DNA of 12,304 nucleotides from JABJMC01 sp964459205 (lineage in GTDB: Bacteria > Patescibacteriota > Gracilibacteria > UBA1369 > UBA12473), in assembly GCA_964459205.1 (NCBI GenBank), contig CAYWKJ010000035.1, positions 1 through 12,304 of the forward strand, read 5' to 3'. Below, piece by piece: positions 1 through 6,272 of the stretch. The notes beneath the pieces are model-generated. The model was not told where the DNA came from, made no database searches, and worked only from the letters and a program-made list of their open reading frames with translations. The translations under genes and the position numbers were made by a program. Numbering within the stretch: the first letter of the stretch is position 1; the number at the start of each line of letters is the position of its first letter.

Positions 1-1277
1 GCATCATCTAACTCAGCGGCTGGATCACCTAACAAAAGACCACCATAAATAGATGGATCTACCCATGTTGGACCTTCTGAAATCGGAGGTGTATCTTCCA
101 CCACTTCAACATCATCTGGTGGAGTTGTATCATCTGGCATCACATCTTCATCGGTTTCAACATCATCGATAACCACTAGATCGTCTGAATCAAAAAGCGA
201 AAACTCGCCATTTAAGAGTTTTGGAGCTAAGAAAAATCCTCCTAAAATAATAATTCCTACCAAAACTAAAGAACCACAACAAAATTTTAAATGTCGCGGT
301 GTTAAGTTAGCCTCATGTAGTAATTGTTCAATTCGTTCTGTAAACGTGCCTTCCATAGCCAACTCTTTTAATGAACCATCTGACTCGCCTTCCTCTTTTC
401 CTTTATCAACACTCTCGGGTTGCGGAGCTTCCTCAGAAACAACCTCCCCTTCTAGTACCTCCTTCTTTTCTGGCTCCGGGGCTATTGGTTCCGGTTCAGG
501 AGCCATAGAAAATGGATCAGATTTTGGAGCCTCTAGTTCATCAACAGGTTTTGACGTTGGCTTTGATGTTGGTTCTGGTTCTGGGCCAGAAGATGCTCCA
601 AAAGGGCTCTGATAATCACCAAAGCTATCATTTTCCTTCTTAGCACCACCCATCTCGTCCGGGGAAGCTATATCAAACGGGCTTGGAGCTGGAGCCGGAT
701 CTTTGGCTGGCTCTTTTGGTTTTGGTTCTTTTGGCTTCTCAGTTTTAGGCGGTTCATAAGCTGGAGTTGACGGTGGCGGGCTTAAATCAAACGGTGACGG
801 TTCAGAAGATGGTGGCTGTGCTGGCGCTGACCCACCCGGACTCGGCTCAGCTGGAGCTGATGGCACTGGTGCCGGCTCTGCTGGCTCTGGGTTTGTTGGC
901 GCTGGGTTTGCCCCACTATTATCAAAAGAAGCTGCCAAATCAAATGGTGACGGCTCAGAAGATGGGGCTGGTGTTGGCGCCGGTGAAGCCGTTGAAGTCT
1001 TAGTCTCTGGCTTATCAACAGGCTTAGCCTCCGGTTTGCCTGGGGCATTCACAAATTCCTCAGTTTCATCATGTGGCTGATCCAATTCTTCAGCTGCCTC
1101 ATCATGCACAGTTGCTAAATCTGGAACAACTGCCGCCTGATCTTTAGGTTTAGTGGTTCTTTTTCGAGAACGACGACGACGTTTTCTAGGAGCCGCCCCA
1201 TCCACTATTTTCTGTGAAGCTGCCGGATCTTGCCCAGTATTTTTTGTGTCATCTTTTTTTGGATCTTCGTCTGGCAT
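1..1277 (-). CDS. Proline-rich single-pass membrane protein with SPFD motifs (partial, C-terminus missing)
   Basis: I do not recognise a family. The frame opens at ATG 1277 and runs off the left edge after 425 codons without a stop. Residues 1-30 are acidic and polar. Residues 31-40 are a polybasic patch (RKRRRRSRKR). Residues 80-300 are Pro/Glu/Ala/Ser-rich low complexity, probably disordered. Within them a short motif recurs: SPFD at 110-113, 161-164 and 199-202, SPFG at 224-227 and DPFS at 254-257. One clear membrane helix lies at about 332-351, preceded by basic residues (PRHLKF) and followed after about 10 residues by a very acidic stretch, so the long N-terminal part is predicted cytoplasmic and the C-terminal part outside. 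The base composition of the repeat region is GC-richer than the neighbours because of Pro/Ala codons. The gene follows coaBC but has its own promoter. It could be an envelope-anchored scaffold; that is inference. The reading frame itself is secure. Confidence 0.8.
   Translation of the reverse strand, partial: MPDEDPKKDDTKNTGQDPAASQKIVDGAAPRKRRRRSRKRTTKPKDQAAVVPDLATVHDEAAEELDQPHDETEEFVNAPGKPEAKPVDKPETKTSTASPAPTPAPSSEPSPFDLAASFDNSGANPAPTNPEPAEPAPVPSAPAEPSPGGSAPAQPPSSEPSPFDLSPPPSTPAYEPPKTEKPKEPKPKEPAKDPAPAPSPFDIASPDEMGGAKKENDSFGDYQSPFGASSGPEPEPTSKPTSKPVDELEAPKSDPFSMAPEPEPIAPEPEKKEVLEGEVVSEEAPQPESVDKGKEEGESDGSLKELAMEGTFTERIEQLLHEANLTPRHLKFCCGSLVLVGIIILGGFFLAPKLLNGEFSLFDSDDLVVIDDVETDEDVMPDDTTPPDDVEVVEDTPPISEGPTWVDPSIYGGLLLGDPAAELDD
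784..965 (-). repeat. Near-identical 29-bp direct repeats encoding SSEPSPFDL
   Basis: Two copies of a 29-bp segment lie at 784-812 and 937-965, 153 bp (51 codons) apart and in the same frame. They differ at two bases, both silent or nearly so, and both encode S-S-E-P-S-P-F-D-L. Three more diverged copies of the PFD core occur at about 670-684, 597-606 and 507-518. This suggests growth of the protein by internal duplication. Confidence 0.7.
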
Positions 1278-1302
1278 ACAAAAAGGCTATTTCTTTCCTT
1301 AA

Positions 1303-1331
1303 ATTATACCAAAAAACTAAACTTTTTTCAA
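1303..1331 (-). promoter_or_regulatory. Sigma70-type promoter of the SPFD-motif membrane protein
   Basis: On the minus strand a -35 box TTGAAA (1326-1331, 5 of 6 to consensus) and a -10 box TATAAT (1303-1308, 6 of 6) are separated by exactly 17 bp. The start point should fall near 1296, giving a leader of about 19 nt before ATG 1277. The -35 box and half the spacer lie inside the last codons of coaBC. The AAGGA that resembles a ribosome binding site (1296-1300) would sit at or upstream of the transcript start, so the mRNA may carry no Shine-Dalgarno sequence. Confidence 0.75.
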
Positions 1332-2492
1332 TCTGTTATACAGAGAAAAAGCTAATTCCGCTTTCGACCCTCTAACCGACCGCTGTTCTCTTTCGGAAAT
1401 CAATACAAATTCTCCTTCTTCCTCATTTAAAACATCCACCGAATTTGCCACCAAAATATCCACTCCCTTATCCTGCCTTTTTTGCTCTCCTAGCTCCTGT
1501 AAATCACCAGATTCTAAACCGAATCCAATCACTACTTGGTCTGTTCTCTTTATTTTTATCACTTCCTTTAAAATATCAACATTTTCCTCTAATTCAATTA
1601 CCCGACCATCCCCAGTTTTTTTAAGCTTAACTTCCGAGACTTGTCGTGGTCTAAAATCAGAAATCGCAGCCGCAGAAATATAAAAATCACAATTTTCAAA
1701 CTCATCTAACACCGCAATGCGCATCTGTTCCGTAGTCGCAATGTAATCAATTTCTAAATTCTCATGCTCTACGTATTCAACATCAACTTTTCCAGAGACT
1801 ACTGTGACCTCGGCCCCACGCAATAAGGCCTCACGCACCAGAGCCAACCCCATTTTCCCACTCGAAAAATTAGTAAGACAACGAACTGGGTCCAATGGTT
1901 CCTCAGTTCGACCACTAGTTATCAAAAACTTTTTTCCTGCTAAATCTTGCGGCACCAAAAGCTGCTCTGTTCGCAACATAATCGCTTCCAACGGCGCCAA
2001 ATGACCAACCGCATAAACCCCACAAGCCAACTCTCCCTCAACAGGTTTAATAACTGACACTCCAGCTTCTCGCAAACGCTCTAAATTCTCCTGCACAATA
2101 GGGTGCAAGTACATGGCCTCATTCATGGCTGGAGCTACCAAAACTGGCGCTCGCGTGGCAAGCAAAGCCGTTGTTAGCAAATCATCCGCCAAACCCGTGG
2201 CATAACGTCCAATCAAGCTCGCTGTGGCTGGTGCCAAAACAATAGCATCCGCCTCCTTCATAACCTGTAAATGAGGCATGGGATCGTTTCCCGAACAATC
2301 AAACATTTTGTGATGCACAGCGTTTCCAGAAACCGCCTGAAACAACTGCGGGCTTACTAATTCCGTGGCATGTGCCGTCATAAAAACATGAACCTTTGCG
2401 CCCTGTTTTTTAAACAACCGCGTCAGCTCCAACGCCTTATAAATCGCTACACTACTAGCTACACCGAGAACAATCTTTTTTCCTTTAAGCAT
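1317..2492 (-). CDS. coaBC: Bifunctional phosphopantothenoylcysteine decarboxylase / phosphopantothenate-cysteine ligase
   Basis: CoaBC (Dfp) makes 4'-phosphopantetheine: the C-terminal CoaB domain joins cysteine to 4'-phosphopantothenate using CTP (releasing CMP and PPi), and the N-terminal FMN-dependent CoaC domain decarboxylates the product. The 391-residue length is normal. CoaC: flavin-binding start KKIVLGVASS, probable catalytic His74, PAMNEAM at 121-127 and the catalytic Cys157 in LACG. CoaB: TSGRTEEPLD, then TNFSSGKMG with Asn208 (E. coli Asn210 equivalent), SAAAISDFRP and KLKKTG around 289-293. The flap after Cys157 reads GVYAVGHL, where most homologues have a GxGR pattern. ATG 2492 is chosen because MLKGKKIVLG matches the family start and its first 8 bases overlap the end of panC, implying translational coupling; an upstream TTG at 2510 is less likely. 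It is the last gene of the CoA unit; no terminator follows. Confidence 0.95.
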   Translation of the reverse strand: MLKGKKIVLGVASSVAIYKALELTRLFKKQGAKVHVFMTAHATELVSPQLFQAVSGNAVHHKMFDCSGNDPMPHLQVMKEADAIVLAPATASLIGRYATGLADDLLTTALLATRAPVLVAPAMNEAMYLHPIVQENLERLREAGVSVIKPVEGELACGVYAVGHLAPLEAIMLRTEQLLVPQDLAGKKFLITSGRTEEPLDPVRCLTNFSSGKMGLALVREALLRGAEVTVVSGKVDVEYVEHENLEIDYIATTEQMRIAVLDEFENCDFYISAAAISDFRPRQVSEVKLKKTGDGRVIELEENVDILKEVIKIKRTDQVVIGFGLESGDLQELGEQKRQDKGVDILVANSVDVLNEEEGEFVLISEREQRSVRGSKAELAFSLYNRLKKV

Positions 2493-3288
2493 CAAGCAAA
2501 ATATTATCAATTAAACGTACATTTCCAAACTTTGCGGCCACCGCCATAATTGCCGGGCCCTCCACACGATCAATTTTTTCTAAAGAACGCGCATCCCGAA
2601 TTTCAGCATATTCATAATTAGCCGAAACTTCACTTAGCAAGCCTTCAACATTCTTTTCTCCTTGTTCAAATAATTTATTCACACCCTCCAATGATTGGCT
2701 TATAACTAAGGCTTTTTCGCGTTCATTTTTATCCAAATAAACATTACGTGAACTCATCGCGAGCCCATCTTCTTCGCGCACAGTTTCACAAACATGCAAC
2801 TTAATTTGCGGAAAATACTTTTGAATTAACCAATCAATCACGCACGTTTGTTGAAAATCTTTTTGTCCAAAATAAACATCTGTGGGCTGAACCTGCTCAA
2901 ATAAACGTTTAACTACGGTGGCCACTCCCGGAAAATGATCGGGCCGCGTTAATCCACATAAAATATTGGTCAATTTACATGGCGGCTCAATTCGCTCCAC
3001 ATTCTCTATCCCCTCTGGATAAATTTCAGCCACAGTTGGGCACCAAATTTCCACGTTTCCCTCCTGTAAAAGCAACTTTTTATCACGCTCTAAATCACGC
3101 GGATATTTTTCAAAATCCTCTCCTTTCCCAAATTGCGTGGGATTTACAAAAATACTAACCACCACCTTATCGCAATCTTTTAACGCCGCTCGCACTAAAC
3201 TCAAATGTCCCTCATGGATAGCACCCATGGTTGGAACAAAACCCAAACTGTTATTTGTAGCTTTCATCTTGGGATGGAAATATACCAC
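2485..3288 (-). CDS. panC: Pantothenate synthetase (pantoate-beta-alanine ligase)
   Basis: PanC condenses pantoate with beta-alanine through a pantoyl-adenylate, consuming ATP to AMP and PPi; cytosolic. Motifs in order: VPTMGAIHEGH at 18-28 (HxxH nucleotide-binding histidines 25 and 28), NPTQFG at 49-54, RPDHFPGVATVV at 115-126, YFGQKDFQQ at 139-147, LAMSSRN at 176-182, and the C-terminal NVRLIDN. At 267 residues it is slightly shorter than usual (about 280), mainly through a short N-terminus before VPTMG. The start is a choice: GTG 3288 has a Shine-Dalgarno-like GAGGTGG at 3292-3298, 3 nt upstream, and keeps more of the first strand; ATG 3267 would give 260 residues and has no such site. The gene overlaps the end of panB by 38 bp (or 17 bp with ATG 3267), and its own end overlaps the start of coaBC, so it is cotranscribed with both. 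Confidence 0.95.
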   Translation of the reverse strand: MVYFHPKMKATNNSLGFVPTMGAIHEGHLSLVRAALKDCDKVVVSIFVNPTQFGKGEDFEKYPRDLERDKKLLLQEGNVEIWCPTVAEIYPEGIENVERIEPPCKLTNILCGLTRPDHFPGVATVVKRLFEQVQPTDVYFGQKDFQQTCVIDWLIQKYFPQIKLHVCETVREEDGLAMSSRNVYLDKNEREKALVISQSLEGVNKLFEQGEKNVEGLLSEVSANYEYAEIRDARSLEKIDRVEGPAIMAVAAKFGNVRLIDNILLDA

Positions 3289-4015
3289 TTTCCACCTCAG
3301 ATTTAAACTTAATTACCGCCTCACTAATCACGACCGACAAATCTGCGTACTTCTTTACAAACTTTGGCGTAAAATCACCATAAAGCCCCAATAAATCATT
3401 TGTAACCAATACTTGCCCATCACAATGAGGCCCAGCTCCAATGCCAACCGTTGGAATTGTTAATTTATCTGTAATTTTCTTTGCTAAACCGGTTGGAATG
3501 CATTCCAACACCACCGCAAAACAGCCAGCCTCTTCTAAAGCTATGGCTTCCTCAAAAATCTTATTCGCTTCCTCCTCAACTTTCCCCTTAACCTTCATTT
3601 TATCGGCTTCTTGCGGCTTAAGCCCCGCATGTCCCATCACTGCAAATCCAGCCTCCCCCAAAGCCCTACAAATCTCCGGACATCCCTCAATCTTAATCGC
3701 TCGCACACCTGTTTCCTCCATCATGCGCTCGGCATTCTTAATGGCTAACTCCGGCGTCTCATAAGAACCCTTTGGCATATCCGTGACTACCAACCCTTTC
3801 GTATGGCCACGCATCACAGCTTGAGTGTGGCGAATCATATCGTTCATGGTTACAAAATGAGTGTTTTGATATCCCAAAACAACCATTCCCAAAGAATCCC
3901 CTACTAAAATCACATCAATATCCGCCTTACTTAAAATTTGGGCCATCGGATAATCATACGCGGTTAAGACGACAATTTTCCGATGACCCTTCAATGCACG
4001 AATAGATTGAGGCAT
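3251..4015 (-). CDS. panB: 3-methyl-2-oxobutanoate hydroxymethyltransferase (ketopantoate synthase)
   Basis: PanB transfers a hydroxymethyl group from 5,10-methylene-tetrahydrofolate to alpha-ketoisovalerate, giving ketopantoate, the first committed step to pantothenate. The 254-residue protein covers the whole TIM-barrel family. Visible residues: metal ligands Asp40 in VGDSLGM and Asp79 in VTDMP, Lys108-Ile-Glu109 in KIEG, GHAGLKPQ at 128-135, the probable catalytic base Glu171 in LECIP, GIGAGPHCDGQVLV at 191-204, LGLYGDFTPKFVK, and the classical tail GIFPSQDESY. ATG 4015 lies 7 bp after the stop of the upstream Yip1-like gene; no Shine-Dalgarno is obvious, so coupling is likely. The next enzyme, ketopantoate reductase (PanE), is absent from the window and must be supplied elsewhere, or by IlvC. 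Confidence 0.96.
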   Translation of the reverse strand: MPQSIRALKGHRKIVVLTAYDYPMAQILSKADIDVILVGDSLGMVVLGYQNTHFVTMNDMIRHTQAVMRGHTKGLVVTDMPKGSYETPELAIKNAERMMEETGVRAIKIEGCPEICRALGEAGFAVMGHAGLKPQEADKMKVKGKVEEEANKIFEEAIALEEAGCFAVVLECIPTGLAKKITDKLTIPTVGIGAGPHCDGQVLVTNDLLGLYGDFTPKFVKKYADLSVVISEAVIKFKSEVESGIFPSQDESYK

Positions 4016-4022
4016 CTATAGT

Positions 4023-4703
4023 CTAGAGATTAAGTAGACTTGTAGAAACATCCCCAAACGAATAACTAAATCCAGCTGCTGTCCCTAAGCCCAAAGCAGC
4101 GAATAACAAACCTACTGGGATCATAACAATTCCAGCCAAAATTCCGGCTACAAGTGAAACTCCAAGTGCTTTCCAAAAATTAAATCCGAAAACTGCCTTC
4201 ATCATTGTAAAGTAGAGAACCAAAACCCAAATCAAAGCAATTAAACCAGCAATTGGTACCAGGCTAAGAGCCATTGGCAACATTAGGAAACCATAAAGAC
4301 CAAAAAAGCCTTTTATATCACCTTGTTTAGTCCCGCCCCATTTAAGAGACAGCCAAAACAAAATATAAACCAAAACAACGGCCATAATTAAACCTGTAAG
4401 ACCAGATCCAATCATTTCCATCGGCCCATAACTAACATCTATACCAAAAGCTTCAGCAAATTCATTTGCTTCCTTCATAGCCATCCATTGAGAAGCCACA
4501 TTAGCTAGTTGAACTAGTAATATAAAAACAAGTCCATAAACAAAGTATTTAGGACTCTTAGCAACGCGAACCATGGCAGCTTTATCGCGCATTAATACGC
4601 CTTTCAAATCTGCGACAAGCCCTGCTTGTGAAGGTTGCGCCGGCTTAGCCCCTGTTGGCTTAGGTGGGACATTAGTAGGCGCTGCGGGAGGTGTTTCTTC
4701 CAT
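4023..4703 (-). CDS. Yip1-like multi-pass membrane protein, copy A
   Basis: The 226-residue protein has a Pro/Ala-rich cytoplasmic N-terminus (1-27) and about five membrane helices, near 53-73, 95-119, 132-150, 152-170 and 178-204. The layout, with a short amphipathic lead-in (AMVRVAKSP), GD before helix 3 and the stretch LIALIWVLVLYFTMMKAVFG, fits the bacterial Yip1 (YIP1/DUF1282-type) domain; no catalytic residues are evident and the biochemical role of these proteins in bacteria is unknown. It shares a motif pattern with the next gene upstream (AxxxVxKxP at the N-terminus, G-x-x-x-GD, IW/LW-x-LV in helix 4), so the two look like paralogues. It ends 7 bp before panB and lies inside the CoA unit. 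ATG 4703 has no visible ribosome binding site. The membrane nature is secure; the family call is moderately so. Confidence 0.8.
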   Translation of the reverse strand: MEETPPAAPTNVPPKPTGAKPAQPSQAGLVADLKGVLMRDKAAMVRVAKSPKYFVYGLVFILLVQLANVASQWMAMKEANEFAEAFGIDVSYGPMEMIGSGLTGLIMAVVLVYILFWLSLKWGGTKQGDIKGFFGLYGFLMLPMALSLVPIAGLIALIWVLVLYFTMMKAVFGFNFWKALGVSLVAGILAGIVMIPVGLLFAALGLGTAAGFSYSFGDVSTSLLNL

Positions 4704-4739
4704 TTTTAGAAAGTTAAGAATAAAAGAACTAAAAATAAT

Positions 4740-5297
4740 TTATTTATAAGGGACTAGATAAAGTCCACCGTACAGATTATCAGCATTTAGGTCCTGAAAT
4801 AAAGCCAAAAACACAAATACTACAATTCCCGTCAAAATCATCGCAATAACTGCATTCTCTGTAGTAAGCCGTTTTATATCTTTTAAGATCCTTACTTGCA
4901 TTACCAACATCCACAAAAGAACCAGCACACTTAAAGCTGGAAAAATATTTAAAAAGCCAATCACATACCCATGCCCCACTACTCTAAGTAACGAAACATA
5001 ATCTCCATGCGCCTTAAAAAGATGGTTTGCAATAAGATGCAACAGATAAACCACAGCCAACACAAACAAAATCGCAATTAAGGCATGCCCAATCGCTTCC
5101 ATTAAGGTTGGCCGATACGTAACCGGGCCATATTTAACCGGAAAAAGTAAAGACCCAATTGCTCCAGCAAACGAAGAAATTGCAATTATTAAAACCGCTG
5201 GACCTGTTGCTGAAGGGTCTTTAGACACAGATTTAATGGCAGAGTCATTGAGCTCCACAATCTTAATTGCTCGTTTGAGAATCGCGGGTAGATTCAT
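4740..5297 (-). CDS. Yip1-like multi-pass membrane protein, copy B
   Basis: A 185-residue protein with a cytoplasmic lead (1-31, containing AIKSVSKDP) and about five hydrophobic segments, near 32-52, 66-91, 103-119, 120-137 and 147-167. The region LLRVVGHGYVIGFLNIF followed by VLVLLWMLVMQVRILKDI is typical of Yip1-domain proteins, and it aligns by eye with copy A. ATG 5297 is chosen over ATG 5306 because it forms an ATGA overlap with the TGA stop of the pantothenate kinase, a standard sign of translational coupling. The gene to its 3' side (copy A) begins after a 36-bp gap in which I see no promoter or terminator. Function is unknown; position between CoA genes permits a role in uptake or membrane handling of precursors, but nothing in the sequence proves it. 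Confidence 0.8.
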   Translation of the reverse strand: MNLPAILKRAIKIVELNDSAIKSVSKDPSATGPAVLIIAISSFAGAIGSLLFPVKYGPVTYRPTLMEAIGHALIAILFVLAVVYLLHLIANHLFKAHGDYVSLLRVVGHGYVIGFLNIFPALSVLVLLWMLVMQVRILKDIKRLTTENAVIAMILTGIVVFVFLALFQDLNADNLYGGLYLVPYK

Positions 5298-6133
5298 ACA
5301 ATGCATTTTACCATGACCGCTCCAATCGCCGAAACATAATCAGCCTGATCCGGCAAAACAATCTCCCGCTTATAAAGCTCCCCTACTTCAAAAATAATAT
5401 CTGTAATCGGCTTTATGCGAGCCAACTTCCCTGTTAGGACAATGGTTTCCAGGTTCTCGGCCTTAGCCGCAAATACAGCGCTAGTAGCAATAGTTTGGCC
5501 CACTAAGTTGGCCAGGCCCGCGGCCAAATCTTCCTTGGTGAAATCAATTTCTTTGGCCCCGCGGGCCATTTTCCCCAAATTAGAAGCTGTCATATGCCCT
5601 GGAACCCGTCCAATTCCCTCTCCAACAATATCTTTCACACTTAAATCAACTTTCCAACGATCACCCTTTTTAAATAATTCCACTAACCGATCCGGTGCTG
5701 GCTCCTCCAACAACAAATCACAAAGGCTTAAAAAAGTCCCACCGCCTACTCCCGTACCACCAACATGCAAAATCTCATTACCACGCACCCCTACCAAACA
5801 CGTACCAGTTCCCATGCTCACCACTAAACAATCTTTTTTCACATCGCCCATACGATCTAATAACCACGCTCCACCCGCTCCAATCGCTTCAATTTCATTT
5901 ACATGATGAACTGGGACTCCATTAATTTCATCAACTTCCCGATGACTTTTCCCTCCTGTTATACAAATTTCATCTACCTTTTTAAAATCCAAATCAATAC
6001 TCTTTGCAAACTGTTCTAAACTACTTATATCCACATCATCCCTCTCATAAGAATCAATTGTCGCAAACTCCGAGCCTGACCACTTGGCCACATCTATAGT
6101 AGACCCACCAAAATCTATAGCAATTATTTTCAT
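5294..6133 (-). CDS. coaW: Type II pantothenate kinase
   Basis: Phosphorylates pantothenate to 4'-phosphopantothenate with ATP, feeding CoaBC. It belongs to the type II (Fumble/CoaW) family of the ASKHA fold, seen from IAIDFGGSTIDVAK (phosphate 1 loop, residues 3-16), NEIEAIGAGGAWL around 79-91 carrying the probable catalytic Glu80, VVSMGTGTCLV near 104-114 (phosphate 2) and the diagnostic HVGGTGVGGGTF at 123-134. The 279-residue length is close to Staphylococcus CoaW (about 267). Type II enzymes from Staphylococcus are known to resist CoA feedback inhibition; whether this one does is not visible. The start is ATG 6133, which puts the Gly-rich loop where the family has it; ATG 6145 (four residues longer) is possible. 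It is the first gene of the CoA unit and overlaps the following membrane gene by 4 bp. Its TGA is the only one among the stops seen here. Confidence 0.88.
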   Translation of the reverse strand: MKIIAIDFGGSTIDVAKWSGSEFATIDSYERDDVDISSLEQFAKSIDLDFKKVDEICITGGKSHREVDEINGVPVHHVNEIEAIGAGGAWLLDRMGDVKKDCLVVSMGTGTCLVGVRGNEILHVGGTGVGGGTFLSLCDLLLEEPAPDRLVELFKKGDRWKVDLSVKDIVGEGIGRVPGHMTASNLGKMARGAKEIDFTKEDLAAGLANLVGQTIATSAVFAAKAENLETIVLTGKLARIKPITDIIFEVGELYKREIVLPDQADYVSAIGAVMVKCIV

Positions 6134-6272
6134 GGCTTTTAGCATACCAGTATTCTTCCCCACAAAATAGCGATTTGCCAATTCATCTTGCCCAAAATAT
6201 ATTCCTATAAGAGAACAAATCCGGTAGACTTTTGCTCGTTAAATTTTACAAATTCCTTAACCCAACAAAGGT
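6134..6272. promoter_or_regulatory. Divergent intergenic region between pantothenate kinase and pyrophosphatase
   Basis: This 139-bp spacer must contain promoters for both directions. For the plus strand two imperfect candidates exist: TTCATC (6182-6187), 18 bp, TATAAG (6206-6211); and TAGACT (6225-6230), 16 bp, TACAAA (6247-6252). The second would give a leader of only about 14 nt. I found no convincing -35/-10 pair for the minus strand. The assignment of any one site is weak. Confidence 0.3.

Noticed and set aside
346..1048. Open frames on the opposite strand and in other frames over the Pro-rich region
   Set aside because: They are low-complexity shadows (Ser/Gly- or Leu/Gln-rich) of the minus-strand gene, without starts or patterns of their own.
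4020..4040. Inverted repeat AGTCTA / TAGACT around the panB start
   Set aside because: Only six AT-rich pairs with a 9-nt loop; too weak to call a regulatory hairpin or terminator.
5294..5297. UGA at the end of the pantothenate kinase read as glycine (code 25)
   Set aside because: The kinase ends at the normal family length here, the next gene starts in an ATGA overlap, and about 3,900 codons in the window contain no in-frame TGA, so UGA is a stop.
5415..5925. 163-residue and 76-residue plus-strand frames opposite the pantothenate kinase
   Set aside because: The minus-strand frame carries clear kinase motifs; the antisense translations show no family pattern and follow from its codon usage.
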